A DNA stretch of 64,000 nt from Arcobacter suis CECT 7833 (GCF_003544815.1 NZ_CP032100.1:2046001-2110000); one strand, 5' to 3'. Shown: positions 20,945 to 30,760, counted from the stretch's first letter. Notes: generated by a model from the sequence alone, not told the origin. Translations and numbers: made by a program.

Positions 20945-20978
20945 AAAAAAGGGACAAAAGCCTAAACTTTCATCCCCT
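20945..20978 (-). terminator. Rho-independent terminator of the ydcH-like gene, rebuilt by the element
   Basis: On the minus strand the arm AGGGGATGAAAG (20967-20978), a TTTAGG loop and CTTTTGTCCC then six T form an intrinsic terminator with two G-U pairs. The loop and right arm are the att core, and the T tract on this side comes from the element, so integration preserves termination. Confidence 0.75.
20951..20966. repeat. right attachment site core of the element
   Basis: Second copy of GGGACAAAAGCCTAAA, 5552 bp from the left copy. The host side to the right continues with the left arm of the terminator of the ydcH-like gene, which shows that this end borders original chromosome. Confidence 0.8.
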
Positions 20979-21001
20979 ATTTTTCTCTAAGTATTAAAGA
21001 A

Positions 21002-21217
21002 TTATTTTTCGCTTTTGTATTTAACAATTGCTGAATAAATTTCATCTTTTAATTTTAATTTTTCTTTTTTCTTAGCTTCAATTTCAAATTGGTCAGCATG
21101 TGATTCTTCAAGTTTTACGATAATATCATCTAACTCATTATGTTTTTCAAAAAGTTTGTGAAAGTGTCCATCTTTTTGTTTTAATTCTGTAATTACATCT
21201 CTGTATTCGTGAAACAT
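21002..21217 (-). CDS. YdcH-like (DUF465) protein
   Basis: 71 residues, MFHEYRDVITELKQKDGHFHKLFEKHNELD, matching the YdcH pattern (FPEYRDLISRL...FDKHNKLD). It is a helical hairpin with charged coiled-coil character and a KLKLKDEIYSAI C-terminus like the family. Function unknown. It is monocistronic or the last gene behind argJ's neighbour; its terminator is the integration target of the element. Confidence 0.88.
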   Translation of the reverse strand: MFHEYRDVITELKQKDGHFHKLFEKHNELDDIIVKLEESHADQFEIEAKKKEKLKLKDEIYSAIVKYKSEK

Positions 21218-21293
21218 TTTGCATCCTATGTGTTTAATTTATTTTTTGGATTATACTATCTAAGTACTTAATTCTTTGTAAAAAAGCTATTTA

Positions 21294-22475
21294 CTAACTT
21301 CTGTAATCTGCATTTATCTCAACATATTTATAACCTAAATCACAACCGTAAGCTGTAAATTTACCCTCACCTAAACCAATATCACAAATAATTTTATATT
21401 TATCTTTTTTTAGAACTTCACCAGCTTTTGCCTCAGTTGCTGCATCAAAACAAATTTCACCTTTGTTAAAAACAACAACATCATTATATGAAATTACTAA
21501 TTTTTCATCATCACAATCAATTCTTGAAGCTCCAATTGTTGAAGCAATTCTTCCAAAATTTGGATCTTCTCCAAAAAGTGCAGTTTTTACTAATAATGAA
21601 TTTGATAAAGCTTTTGCAGCAATCATTGCCTGTTCGTTTGAAACTGCATTTATAACTTCAAAAGCTGCAACTTTTTTTGCACCTTCTCCATCAGCTACCA
21701 TTAACATTGCCATGTCATGCATTACAAGTCTTAAAGATTCTGCAAATGCTTCTTTATCATAAGCATTTGAATTTCCATTTGATAAAACCATAACGGTATC
21801 ATTTGTTGAAGTATCTCCATCAACTGATATTGCATTAAAAGTTGTGTGACTATTTATTTTTAATGCCTCTTTTATATCTTGGTAAGGAACAGCAGCATCT
21901 GTACAAATAAAACAAAGCATAGTTGCAAGATTTGGATTTATCATTCCAGCACCTTTTGCAACAGCACCTATTTTAAAAGAAGTTCCATTTTCAAGTTTTA
22001 CTTCATACATGCAAGCTTTTGGATAAGCATCTGTTGTCATAATTGCACGTGACAAATTCTCCCCATTTTTTGAAGTTAAATCAAATTTTTTCGCACCTGC
22101 TACAATTTTTTCAATAGGAAGAGGATTTCCAATAACTCCTGTTGAACTCATAATTGGATTTACTAAATTAAAATCCAATTGAGAGAATAAAGTATTAATA
22201 TTTTCAATACCTTTTCTCCCAGTTAATGCATTTGCATTTTTAGAATTTATTAAAACAAAATTTGTTTTAAAATTTTCTTCATATTGCAAAAAATGTTTTA
22301 ATGGAGCTGCTTGAAATCTATTTTCAGTAAAAATTGCTGCAACAATACAAGGCTTATCACTATAAATGAAACCTAAATCGTTATTTCCATTTGGCTTAAG
22401 TCCAGCATGAATTCCATCACAATAAAATCCATCTATTTGATCAATATAACCTTTAATTGGTAAAATAGTAAACAT
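21294..22475 (-). CDS. argJ: bifunctional glutamate N-acetyltransferase / ornithine acetyltransferase
   Basis: It transfers acetyl from N-acetylornithine to glutamate, recycling acetyl in arginine synthesis, and may also use acetyl-CoA. The 393-residue precursor cleaves itself before the threonine in NPNLATMLCF (T185), which becomes the nucleophile. GAVAKGAGMI just before it is conserved. I start at MFTILPIKG; an ATG 12 nt upstream overlaps the stop of the potassium channel gene by 8 nt, suggesting coupling. Confidence 0.95.
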   Translation of the reverse strand: MFTILPIKGYIDQIDGFYCDGIHAGLKPNGNNDLGFIYSDKPCIVAAIFTENRFQAAPLKHFLQYEENFKTNFVLINSKNANALTGRKGIENINTLFSQLDFNLVNPIMSSTGVIGNPLPIEKIVAGAKKFDLTSKNGENLSRAIMTTDAYPKACMYEVKLENGTSFKIGAVAKGAGMINPNLATMLCFICTDAAVPYQDIKEALKINSHTTFNAISVDGDTSTNDTVMVLSNGNSNAYDKEAFAESLRLVMHDMAMLMVADGEGAKKVAAFEVINAVSNEQAMIAAKALSNSLLVKTALFGEDPNFGRIASTIGASRIDCDDEKLVISYNDVVVFNKGEICFDAATEAKAGEVLKKDKYKIICDIGLGEGKFTAYGCDLGYKYVEINADYRS

Positions 22476-22479
22476 AATT

Positions 22480-23607
22480 TTATACATCCTCTGGTTTTTT
22501 AGTTAAATTTATAATTTTTTTAGCTCTTACAATACCTTTTTGAGAACCTACTAACAATAATTTGCAATTTGCATTTATTGGCATAGTTCCCTTTGGCATT
22601 TGTATAAACTTACCTTTTTCTTCAGTGATTCCAATTATTGAAACTTTTAATCTGTCTCTTAAATGTAAATCTTTTATCTCTTTATTCACTACCCAAGAAT
22701 CTTCATTTACAAAAACTTCTTCCATATCTATGGGAGTATCTCTTTTATATAAAAATTCATCAAGAACATTTTCCATATCTGGTCTTATAGCCATTGCTGA
22801 AACTCTTTTTGCCATTAATGAAGGAGTTGCTACAACTTTGTCTGCTCCAAGTTTTTTTAGTCGGATTTTTTCATTTTGTGTTTCAGCGTTTGAAATAATC
22901 AAAAATGGATTTCTTCCTAACTCTTTTTCATATAGTCTAACTGAAGCAATTAAAGTAATATTATCTGAAATATTTTTTGATAAAGAAATAGCACCTTTTG
23001 CTGAACTTAAATGTGATTTTAAAAAAGCAACTTCTTTATAAGGTTCTTCTTTTACGAAATATGGATAGTTATTCTCTTTCGCTATTTGTTCTATATCATC
23101 ACTTGGATCAACAACAACAAAAGGAATATGATTTTCCCTAAACTGCCGTGCTAATTGTGCTGTATATTCATTATGATAACAAATCACAAAATGTCTTCTT
23201 AATCTTGCTATTTTATAAAGCATTTTTCTCTCCCTTAATAATACTAATAAAGAACCATTTGCTATAACGTCAATTACGATACCCACAGAAAAAGTAAGAG
23301 TGGCAAAACCAGCCAACATCAAACATACAGTAAATACAATTCCTTGGTTACTGAAATTTGCTTCATTTAATGCACCAAATCCAGTTGTTGTAAATGTATA
23401 TGCTGATTGAAAAATTGCATGCATTATTGAATAATCTTCAATATAAACATAACCTAACGTTCCTATCATCATAATTGATTGAAGTAGGATTAAAGGTAAT
23501 CTAAAAGGTTTTAATTGCGAGTATATTAGGGGATTTAAATCGTATTGAGGTTTGGCTGATCTGATTTCCCAGCCAATAGCCTTTTTTACTTTAGTAAAGA
23601 TGCTCAT
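22480..23607 (-). CDS. potassium channel with RCK (TrkA-N) domain
   Basis: 375 residues. Two membrane helices (about 36-55 and 90-120) flank a pore loop with the filter TTTGFGAL (73-80), a variant of TVGYG. A cytoplasmic RCK domain starts at about 138 (HFVICYHNEYTAQLARQF, a Rossmann fold without the classic GxGxxG), and a RCK-C part follows near 290. It probably conducts potassium under ligand control. It lies between rpmB and argJ and overlaps the argJ alternate start. Confidence 0.88.
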   Translation of the reverse strand: MSIFTKVKKAIGWEIRSAKPQYDLNPLIYSQLKPFRLPLILLQSIMMIGTLGYVYIEDYSIMHAIFQSAYTFTTTGFGALNEANFSNQGIVFTVCLMLAGFATLTFSVGIVIDVIANGSLLVLLRERKMLYKIARLRRHFVICYHNEYTAQLARQFRENHIPFVVVDPSDDIEQIAKENNYPYFVKEEPYKEVAFLKSHLSSAKGAISLSKNISDNITLIASVRLYEKELGRNPFLIISNAETQNEKIRLKKLGADKVVATPSLMAKRVSAMAIRPDMENVLDEFLYKRDTPIDMEEVFVNEDSWVVNKEIKDLHLRDRLKVSIIGITEEKGKFIQMPKGTMPINANCKLLLVGSQKGIVRAKKIINLTKKPEDV

Positions 23608-23632
23608 GAAAGCACTTTTTCTACAGCCTTAA

Positions 23633-23821
23633 TTATGAATGTTTTTTAAGAGTTCTTAACTCTCTTGCAGAAATTTTTAACTTAGTTGTAGTTCCATCAT
23701 CTAATGTAACTCTAACTGTTCTAATATTTGGTAAAAATCTTCTTTTAGTTCTGTTTTTTGCATGACTTACGTTGTTTCCAGACATAGGTCCTTTTCCAGA
23801 TATTGCACATCTTCTTGACAT
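23633..23821 (-). CDS. rpmB: 50S ribosomal protein L28
   Basis: 62 residues, [29 protein letters not shown]..., the full L28 pattern with normal length. It binds near the 23S exit-site region. Only one cysteine is left of the CxxC..CxxC zinc motif of some L28 forms, so this is the zinc-free type. It is followed by the channel gene after 25 bp. Confidence 0.97.
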   Translation of the reverse strand: MSRRCAISGKGPMSGNNVSHAKNRTKRRFLPNIRTVRVTLDDGTTTKLKISARELRTLKKHS

Positions 23822-23882
23822 TTGTATTCCTTCTATAGTGAAAAATATTTGCGTATTGTATCTTAATTTTCTTAAGTTAAAT

Positions 23883-24752
23883 TTAAATATTCTCTATAAC
23901 ATTGTTTATTTTTACCAAATTATTTTGAATAGTAAATTCTGAGGCTAATTCTTTATTCTGATTTTTAATCATTTCTAAGTCACTCTCATTTGATAAAATA
24001 GCATCTATTTTAAAGGCTGTACTTGGATCAGTTGGAGAATCCATAGAAGCAAAAACATCTACAATTTCTTTTGCATCATTTTCTAAACTTAAAAAAACCA
24101 CACACTTACAATACATTGCTTTTATAATATTTGTTGAAAATGATTTGTTGTAAGTTGGTAATAAAAATATATCCGAAGCTAAAAACAAATCATCTATCTT
24201 TGAATAATTTCCTAATAAAATTATTTTATCTTGTAATTTAGAATATTTAGGAAGTTGAAAATTTAAATTAGCTATTTGTTTTTGTTCCCCTGCAATTATA
24301 ATTTTAAAATCTAAATAAGTTATAGAAGAGCATATATCTAGAAATTCTTTTACACCTGATGATTTAAAGTTTTTTGCTGTAAAAAAAATAAGTTTAGTAT
24401 TTAAATCTATTTGTAATTCTTGACAAAGTTTTATTTTAATCTCTTTTATATTTTTATATTCAACATTTATACTTGGATAAATTACTTTGATTTTTTCATG
24501 GGAAATTTTAGTTTTTGCTATGATTTCATTCATTGAAGCAAATGAATTTGTTACTGTGATTTTTGAATTTTTGATATTTTCAATAGCTTTTTCATCTAAG
24601 TTACCTGAATGAAAATATATATCAGGAAAATGATTTTTTGAAAATAATAAAGAAAGGAAACCTTTCTCTTTTAAAACTTGAATATTTGCTTGTTGTTTTA
24701 ATTTTTCTATTAATAAATTTGTTGTTTTATATGAGATTGTTGTTTTGTTCAT
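23883..24752 (-). CDS. glycosyltransferase, GT4-like
   Basis: 289 residues. The C-terminal GT-B half is clear: [13 protein letters not shown] (about 92-105), [21 protein letters not shown] (rGKG-like loop), then [38 protein letters not shown], where the usual ExxxxxxxE motif is weak. The N-terminal domain is short, so acceptor binding may be unusual or the gene trimmed. It borders the heptose cluster and probably adds a core sugar of lipooligosaccharide. Divergent from gmhB. Confidence 0.8.
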   Translation of the reverse strand: MNKTTISYKTTNLLIEKLKQQANIQVLKEKGFLSLLFSKNHFPDIYFHSGNLDEKAIENIKNSKITVTNSFASMNEIIAKTKISHEKIKVIYPSINVEYKNIKEIKIKLCQELQIDLNTKLIFFTAKNFKSSGVKEFLDICSSITYLDFKIIIAGEQKQIANLNFQLPKYSKLQDKIILLGNYSKIDDLFLASDIFLLPTYNKSFSTNIIKAMYCKCVVFLSLENDAKEIVDVFASMDSPTDPSTAFKIDAILSNESDLEMIKNQNKELASEFTIQNNLVKINNVIENI

Positions 24753-24841
24753 AAACTACTTTCTATTGAATATTATATTTCTTATTATAGTTAAAAGTGC
24801 TTTATGTTAATATTTAATAAATTGTTATAAAAAGGATTTTT

Positions 24842-25366
24842 ATTCAAACTGTAAAAAAGAAGATAATTTTTCTAGATAGAGATGGTGTAATAAACCATGA
24901 TTATGGTTATGTAAGCCAAATTGATAAGTTTCAATTTATTGATGGTGTTTTTGATGCTTGTAAATATTTTATAAATTTAGGTTATGAAATTATTATTATT
25001 ACGAACCAATCAGGAATAGGAAGAGGATATTATTCAAAGGATGATTTTAAAAATTTAACAAATTGGATGATAAAAGAGTTTAATAAAAAAGGTATTGAAA
25101 TATTAAAAGTATATTTTTGTCCCCATTCACCTACTGAAACCTGTGAGTGTAGAAAACCCAAAATTGGTATGATTCAACAATCTTTAAATGACTTTAATAT
25201 TGATTTACAAAATTCTTGGCTTATTGGTGATAAAAAAAGTGATATTGAAACTGCAATAAATGCAAATATTTCAAATAAAATATTAATCTCTCAATATAAA
25301 AAGAATTCTGAATTTTTAAATATTGCGAGTAATTTAATAGATACAATAAACATAATTAAAAATTAA
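24842..25366 (+). CDS. gmhB: D-glycero-beta-D-manno-heptose 1,7-bisphosphate 7-phosphatase, ATT start
   Basis: It removes the 7-phosphate in ADP-heptose synthesis. The 174 residues include FLDRDGVIN (nucleophile Asp of the HAD family), ITNQSGIGRGYY, a zinc site CPHSPTETCECRKP and IGDKKSDIETA. The frame is open from 24821, but there is no ATG, GTG or TTG before the DRDG motif. AAAGG (24831-24835) is followed six bases later by ATT at 24842, which I take as start; the first ATG (25067) would remove half the enzyme. Either a rare ATT start or a start-loss mutation. First gene of the heptose operon; hldD follows 8 bp after. Confidence 0.85.
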   Translation: MQTVKKKIIFLDRDGVINHDYGYVSQIDKFQFIDGVFDACKYFINLGYEIIIITNQSGIGRGYYSKDDFKNLTNWMIKEFNKKGIEILKVYFCPHSPTETCECRKPKIGMIQQSLNDFNIDLQNSWLIGDKKSDIETAINANISNKILISQYKKNSEFLNIASNLIDTINIIKN

Positions 25367-25374
25367 GGCTGATA

Positions 25375-26382
25375 ATGAAATATAATGATATAAATTTTAA
25401 TAAAAAAACTATTTTAATAACAGGAGGAGCTGGATTTATAGGTTCTAATATCGCATTTTATTTTCAAAATAATTATCCTAAATGTAAAATAATTGTCGTT
25501 GATTGTTTTAGAAGTGGTGAAACTTTTTCTAATGGGAATTTAAAAAGCTTTGGTCACTTTAAAAATCTTTTAGGTTTTAAAGGAGTTGTAATTAGTGGTG
25601 ATATAAATGATAAGAAATTATTAAAAGATTTAGAAAAAAACTATAAATTTGATTATATCTTTCATCAAGCTGCTATTTCTGATACAACTGTTAATGAGCA
25701 AGATTTAATGATTAAAACAAATGTAAATGCCTATGAAGATTTATTAAAAATTGCCATAAAACATAAAGCAAATATGGTTTATGCAAGTAGTGCAGCTACA
25801 TATGGAGATAGCAATAAATTTGAAGTAGGTTATGAACAACCAAATAATGCTTATGGCTTTTCAAAAGTTATGATGGATAATATTACATATGAATATCTAA
25901 AAAAAAATTTAGACATATCTATTGTTGGATTAAAATATTTTAATGTTTATGGACCAAAAGAATTTTACAAAAATAAAACTGCTTCTATGATAATTCAATT
26001 TGGACATCAAATTTTAAAAGGACTTACTCCAAAACTTTTTGAAGGTAGTGATAAAATACTTAGAGATTTTATTTATATTGAAGATATTATTCAAGCTAAT
26101 ATATTAGCAACTAATCCAAAAAAATCGGGAGTATATAATGTTGGAACTGGAAAAGCTAGAAGTTTTGAAGATATAGTAAATATTTTACAAAAAGAATTAA
26201 AAATCAATAATGGTAAAGAGTATATTCCAAATCCATATATAGGACAATATCAATTTTTTACACAAGCAAATATAAAAACTTCAGAAGAATTTTTAGGATA
26301 TAACCCACAGTTTGAAATGGAAGATGGAATAAAAGCATATATTCCTGAAATAAAAAGATTATTTAAAGAAGAGATAAAATAA
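25375..26382 (+). CDS. hldD: ADP-L-glycero-D-manno-heptose 6-epimerase
   Basis: The last step of ADP-heptose synthesis, inverting C6. 335 residues of the extended SDR type: GGAGFIGSN (17-25) binds NADP, and the active-site pair is YGFSK (about 160-164). LRDFIYIEDI and VGTGKARSFEDIV are typical. It lies between gmhB and hldE, its TAA touching the hldE ATG without a gap. Confidence 0.95.
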   Translation: MKYNDINFNKKTILITGGAGFIGSNIAFYFQNNYPKCKIIVVDCFRSGETFSNGNLKSFGHFKNLLGFKGVVISGDINDKKLLKDLEKNYKFDYIFHQAAISDTTVNEQDLMIKTNVNAYEDLLKIAIKHKANMVYASSAATYGDSNKFEVGYEQPNNAYGFSKVMMDNITYEYLKKNLDISIVGLKYFNVYGPKEFYKNKTASMIIQFGHQILKGLTPKLFEGSDKILRDFIYIEDIIQANILATNPKKSGVYNVGTGKARSFEDIVNILQKELKINNGKEYIPNPYIGQYQFFTQANIKTSEEFLGYNPQFEMEDGIKAYIPEIKRLFKEEIK

Positions 26383-27819
26383 ATGTATAAGCTAGAAAAT
26401 ACAAATACAAATATTCTTGTAATTGGTGATTTAATGATTGATCATTATTTATGGGGAAAATGTGAAAGAATCTCCCCAGAAGCACCTGTACAAATTGTAA
26501 ATATAGAAAAAGAAAGCTCTGTTTTAGGTGGAGCAGGAAATGTAATAAATAATCTTAGAGCTTTAGGCTCAAAAGTTGATGTAATAAGCGTAATTGGAAA
26601 TGATGAAGTTGCCAATGAATTAAAACTACTTTTAAACAAAATTGGAGTTGAAGATAAAAAATTAATTATAGAAGAAGATAGAAAGACTTCAAAAAAAAGC
26701 CGTTTGATAGCAGCTCAACAACAAGTTATTAGATATGATAAAGAGAGTATTGAAGATATATCTGAGAATAGTTCTAAAAAAATATTAGATATCTTGGAAA
26801 AAAACATCTCAACATATAATGCTATTATTCTATCTGATTATGGAAAAGGTGTGTTAACTAACTCTTTAACAAAAAAAATCATTTCACTTGCAAACAATAA
26901 CAAAATAAAAGTTTTAGTTGATCCAAAAGGAAAAGATTATAGTAAATATAGTGGTGCATATACTCTAACACCAAACAAAAAAGAAGCTATTGAAGCTACA
27001 AATATAGATATAGTAAATAATACAAAATTAGAAGAAGCTTTAAAATATCTAAAAGATACTTGTAATTTAGAAATATCTTTAATTACACTAAGTGAAAATG
27101 GTATTGCAATTTTTGATGATAATTTAAGAATCAAACCAACAGTTGCTAGAGAAGTTTATGATGTAACAGGAGCTGGGGATACTGTAATTGCTTCAATTAC
27201 ATTTGCAATTGCAAATAATTTAAATATCGATGAAGCAATAAATTTTGCCAATCTAGCAGCAGGTGTTGTTGTAGGAAAAATTGGTAGTGCAACTGCAACT
27301 TTGGATGAAATATATGAATATGAATCAAGTTTGCATAAATCAAGTTCAACTTCTCATATAAAAAGTTTTGATGAAATTGAGAAATTATCTAAAAAGTTTC
27401 ATGAAAAAGGGAAAAAAATAATTTTTACAAATGGATGCTTTGATATATTACATGCTGGACATGTCAAATATCTTGAAGTTGCCAAAAGTTATGGAGATAT
27501 TTTAATATTAGGCTTAAATGCTGATAGTTCAGTAAAAAAATTAAAAGGTCCAACAAGACCTATTAATACTCAAAATGATAGAGCTTATATTTTAGCTTCC
27601 CTAGAATCAGTTGATTATGTAGTAATCTTTGATGAGGAAACACCTTATGAATTAATAAAAAAAATTCAGCCACATATATTAGTTAAAGGTGGAGATTATG
27701 AAGGTAAGAAAGTAATAGGTTCTGATATTGCTCAAGAAGTAAGACTTGTTCAATTTTTAGATGGGAAAAGTACAACAAATATAATTCAAAGGATTCAAAA
27801 TAATGAAACAAACAATTAA
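26383..27819 (+). CDS. hldE: bifunctional heptose 7-phosphate kinase / heptose 1-phosphate adenylyltransferase
   Basis: 478 residues with two domains. The first 320 form a ribokinase-type kinase ([10 protein letters not shown] near 46, [10 protein letters not shown] near 260). The remainder is a nucleotidyltransferase with [17 protein letters not shown] (about 347-363), with HAGH as the HxGH active site. It phosphorylates heptose 7-phosphate and later transfers AMP. gmhA overlaps its 3' end by 17 nt. Confidence 0.97.
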   Translation: MYKLENTNTNILVIGDLMIDHYLWGKCERISPEAPVQIVNIEKESSVLGGAGNVINNLRALGSKVDVISVIGNDEVANELKLLLNKIGVEDKKLIIEEDRKTSKKSRLIAAQQQVIRYDKESIEDISENSSKKILDILEKNISTYNAIILSDYGKGVLTNSLTKKIISLANNNKIKVLVDPKGKDYSKYSGAYTLTPNKKEAIEATNIDIVNNTKLEEALKYLKDTCNLEISLITLSENGIAIFDDNLRIKPTVAREVYDVTGAGDTVIASITFAIANNLNIDEAINFANLAAGVVVGKIGSATATLDEIYEYESSLHKSSSTSHIKSFDEIEKLSKKFHEKGKKIIFTNGCFDILHAGHVKYLEVAKSYGDILILGLNADSSVKKLKGPTRPINTQNDRAYILASLESVDYVVIFDEETPYELIKKIQPHILVKGGDYEGKKVIGSDIAQEVRLVQFLDGKSTTNIIQRIQNNETNN

Positions 27820-28369
27820 AAATGAATTATTATCTCATTTAGAAGTAATAAATCTAACTATTGAAACTATGCAAGATAAATTAGAAAGCGCTTCAAAATT
27901 GGTTGTAGATACACTAAAGAGTGGAAATAAAATATTACTTTGTGGAAATGGTGGAAGTGCAGCAGATGCTCAACATATTGCAGCTGAATTAACAGGAAGA
28001 TATAAAACAGAAAGAAGAGGACTTCCAGGAATTGCACTTACAACGGATACAAGTGCTTTAACTGCTATTGGAAATGACTATGGTTATGATAGAATTTTTG
28101 ATAGACAAATTGAAGCTTTAGCAAATAATGGTGATTTAGTAATTGGTATTAGTACAAGTGGAAATAGTAAAAATATAATAAATGCGTTAAAGGTTGCAAG
28201 AAAATTAGGTTGTAAAACTTTAGGATTAACAGGACGAGATGGAGGAATTATGAATGAACTTTGTGATATAAATCTAATAGTTCCTTCAAATAATACTCCG
28301 AGAATTCAAGAAATGCATATTTTATTTGGACATACTATTTGTCAAATCGTAGATAATAAGTTAAGTTAA
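27803..28369 (+). CDS. gmhA: sedoheptulose 7-phosphate isomerase
   Basis: The first step to ADP-heptose, converting sedoheptulose 7-phosphate to heptose 7-phosphate. 188 residues of a SIS-fold protein: [19 protein letters not shown] (about 51-69) and [11 protein letters not shown] carry substrate-binding serines. It works as a tetramer. It ends the heptose operon and converges on the minus-strand acetyltransferase 17 bp away. Confidence 0.97.
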   Translation: MKQTIKNELLSHLEVINLTIETMQDKLESASKLVVDTLKSGNKILLCGNGGSAADAQHIAAELTGRYKTERRGLPGIALTTDTSALTAIGNDYGYDRIFDRQIEALANNGDLVIGISTSGNSKNIINALKVARKLGCKTLGLTGRDGGIMNELCDINLIVPSNNTPRIQEMHILFGHTICQIVDNKLS

Positions 28370-28386
28370 ATTTGTTAAATCTTAGA

Positions 28387-28956
28387 TTATTTTTTTATAT
28401 GTTTTGATATAAAATCATCTATATTAGGGCTTAATATTAAATCAAAATTAGCCTTGATTTTTTCTATGTCCCAATTCCACCATTTTATTTCCAATAAAGA
28501 ATTAATTTGAGATTCTGAAAATCTGAATTTTATGTGTCTAGCAGGGTTCCCCCCTACTATTTCATAAGGTTTCACATCTTTAGTTACAACTGACCTTGCA
28601 GCAATAACCGCTCCATCGCCAATTGTAACACCGGATAAAACCAACACACCATCGGCAAGCCATACATCATTTCCTATTATCACATCGCCTTTACTTTTTG
28701 TACAAGGGATACATTTGAATTTTGGACTAAAGTTATAAGAACTTATCCAATTATAATTATGTTCACCTCCCGCATAAAAAACTACATCTGATGCAATAGA
28801 ACAAAATTTTCCTATTTTAAAATTTTTAGGATTTGCATATATTTTAGGACTTCCATATGTATAATTACCTATAGAAAAATTTTTATATCTCTTTTTTTTA
28901 TTTGTATAATAGGGTCTTCTCAATTCTTTTATAAACTCTTTTATTTTTTTTATCAT
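28387..28956 (-). CDS. CatB-type hexapeptide O-acetyltransferase
   Basis: 189 residues of left-handed beta-helix repeats. KIGKFCSIASDVVFYAGGEHNYNW and VIIGNDVWLADGVLVLSGVTIGDGAVIAARSVVTKDV are typical of the CatB/xenobiotic acyltransferase group, with the histidine in GGEHNYNW as the likely base. It probably acetylates an O-antigen or core sugar. It is the last gene of the polysaccharide cluster and overlaps the preceding gene by 4 nt. Confidence 0.88.
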   Translation of the reverse strand: MIKKIKEFIKELRRPYYTNKKKRYKNFSIGNYTYGSPKIYANPKNFKIGKFCSIASDVVFYAGGEHNYNWISSYNFSPKFKCIPCTKSKGDVIIGNDVWLADGVLVLSGVTIGDGAVIAARSVVTKDVKPYEIVGGNPARHIKFRFSESQINSLLEIKWWNWDIEKIKANFDLILSPNIDDFISKHIKK

Positions 28957-29918
28957 TTTATTTGCTCTAAAATGTCATGTAAACGATTTATATATGTATG
29001 TTTTTCTAAAACTAACTTTTTACCCTTATTAATTAAATTATTCATCAACAATTTATCTCTTTTCATTTTAAAAATCAATTCATTCAATTCTTCAATATTA
29101 TTATACACAAGTATATTTTTATTTATTTCAAAATTAATTTCTACATCTTTCACATAATCCTGAAATAAACATCCTCCTGATGCAATAGCTTCGAAAGTTC
29201 TCATATTCAAACCATTAACAACATTATGTTCATGCTTAATATTTAAAATAAACTGTGATAAATTGTATTCATTAGCTACTTGATTTAAAGTTATATTTTC
29301 ATCTATGCATTCAATATTATTTTTTAGATCTCTTTTTTGCCATTTTGCTCCAATAACTCGTAAATCAATAGAATTAATTTGATTTAAAAATTCCATTCTT
29401 TGTTTCGTATAAGAAGCAATAAAAAGTAATCTTTCTTCTCTTTTTTTATTTCTATCAAAAAATCTATTTTGATTAACAGCTAAAGGAAGATATTCTCCCT
29501 CAGGAAAATTAAAATTTTTCCCATCCTGCAAAAAATATGAATCTGTATAAAAAAGCTTATCAAATTTATTAGCTATATTTTTGTGAGAAAGTGAGAATCT
29601 ATCTCCTATCCAAGCAAATTTAATTATATTTGGAAAATTATCAAAACATTCAAAAAAATTTTCATTAAACATAAAAGGACTTATTACAATTATTAAGTCT
29701 GGTTTAAATTTAGATATGTGAACATCTATTGTTTTACTAATATTCATATTCATTAAATCTTTAGAAACCATTTTTAAAATATTTCTTTTTAAATCTTCTA
29801 TAAAACCTAATTCATTTAAAAATAGTATTTTATTTTCTAAATTCATTTTAGAACATGCTTCAGCTAAATTCTCAATCCAAGAAAGCATATTCTTTTTACC
29901 AATTAATAAAATTTTCAA
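28953..29918 (-). CDS. glycosyltransferase, CgeB-like
   Basis: 321 residues. The C-terminal half shows the Glyco_trans_1_2 pattern: LRVIGAKWQKRD, then LNIKHEHNVVNGLNMRTFEAIASGGCLFQDYVKDVEI, where RTFEAIASGG is the donor-binding motif. The N-terminus ([14 protein letters not shown]) starts a Rossmann domain. The sugar is unknown. It overlaps neighbours on both sides by 4 nt, in an operon with the GT2 gene. Confidence 0.82.
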   Translation of the reverse strand: MKILLIGKKNMLSWIENLAEACSKMNLENKILFLNELGFIEDLKRNILKMVSKDLMNMNISKTIDVHISKFKPDLIIVISPFMFNENFFECFDNFPNIIKFAWIGDRFSLSHKNIANKFDKLFYTDSYFLQDGKNFNFPEGEYLPLAVNQNRFFDRNKKREERLLFIASYTKQRMEFLNQINSIDLRVIGAKWQKRDLKNNIECIDENITLNQVANEYNLSQFILNIKHEHNVVNGLNMRTFEAIASGGCLFQDYVKDVEINFEINKNILVYNNIEELNELIFKMKRDKLLMNNLINKGKKLVLEKHTYINRLHDILEQIK

Positions 29919-30760
29919 AGTTTATTCCAATATTTATATATAAAATATTTGAATAAATACTTAGCCAAATATTTAAAATTAAAAGTTCTTAAAGCTAAAA
30001 GATAAGATTTTCTATATATTCTTAAAATAGCACTTTTTTTTAATATAGAATCTTCTATATTTTTATTAAATATTTTTACAATTTCATCATTTGTAAATTT
30101 TAATTTATTTTTATCATCACTTAAATTAGAATCATGTCGTCGATAGTAAGTATGAAACTTATTTATATAACCTACTTTAAATTTCTTAGTTAATCTAAGC
30201 CAAAAATCAGTATCTTCAAATTTTAAAGAGCTATCATAATTACCTATTTTAGCATAGACTTCTCTCCTAATCATTGTAGAAACAGTATTTATACCTCCTC
30301 GAGAAAAAATGATAGCTTTAAATAAATAACCACTATTTTTTCTATTTGAATAATCTATTTCACCTTTTTGATTGCCACAATCATCTACAATTATAGAGTT
30401 AGAGTGAACCAAAGCTACATCTTGATTTTTGCTTAAAAAATCAATTTGTTCTTCTAGTTTATTCAACATCCAATAATCATCAGATGCTGTTATAGATATA
30501 TATTCCCCTCTTGATAAAGACAATAATTCATTCAATGTATAACAAAGTCCTTTATTCTCTCTTTTTTTTAAAATATAATTACTAAATTTTTGTGCATTTA
30601 AATAATTTTGAGCTATAAAATAAGAATTATCATTGGATCCATCATCAATCATAATAATTTCAAAATTAGTATATGTCTGATTTATAATTGACTCCAAGCA
30701 CTGCTCTATATACTTTTCGTGATTGTATATCGGAATACAGATACTAATTAATTTTTTCAA
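29915..30760 (-). CDS. family 2 glycosyltransferase
   Basis: 281 residues with the GT-A start [20 protein letters not shown], the donor-binding [12 protein letters not shown] (about 35-46), ITASDDYW (DxD-like) and [10 protein letters not shown]. It adds a sugar from a nucleotide donor to the growing O-unit on the cytoplasmic side. The C-terminus is basic and aromatic, as in membrane-attached members. It overlaps the transaminase gene by 4 nt. Confidence 0.92.
   Translation of the reverse strand: MKKLISICIPIYNHEKYIEQCLESIINQTYTNFEIIMIDDGSNDNSYFIAQNYLNAQKFSNYILKKRENKGLCYTLNELLSLSRGEYISITASDDYWMLNKLEEQIDFLSKNQDVALVHSNSIIVDDCGNQKGEIDYSNRKNSGYLFKAIIFSRGGINTVSTMIRREVYAKIGNYDSSLKFEDTDFWLRLTKKFKVGYINKFHTYYRRHDSNLSDDKNKLKFTNDEIVKIFNKNIEDSILKKSAILRIYRKSYLLALRTFNFKYLAKYLFKYFIYKYWNKL

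Larger units (their letters stand above)
15399..20966. mobile_element. integrated element with rolling-circle Rep and tyrosine integrase
   Basis: About 5.55 kb between 16-bp direct repeats. In order it holds a membrane protein (minus), a large unknown protein (plus), a probable ssDNA-binding protein, a Rep_trans-like initiator, an excisionase-like protein and a tyrosine integrase. Both ends have tandem 11-bp TTTTGGAACAA repeats inside the cores, probable integrase arm sites. Rep plus a tiny binding protein resembles the replication module of filamentous phages, but no coat, adsorption or Zot-type gene is present. It could be a phage satellite, a cryptic phage remnant or an integrative plasmid. 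Confidence 0.8.

Noticed and set aside
15399-20966. A complete filamentous prophage
   Set aside because: No coat, adsorption or Zot-like gene is present in any frame, so only the replication and integration module can be claimed.
25067-25366. gmhB beginning at the first ATG
   Set aside because: It would lack the catalytic DRDG motif and half the HAD domain; the upstream frame is open and conserved.
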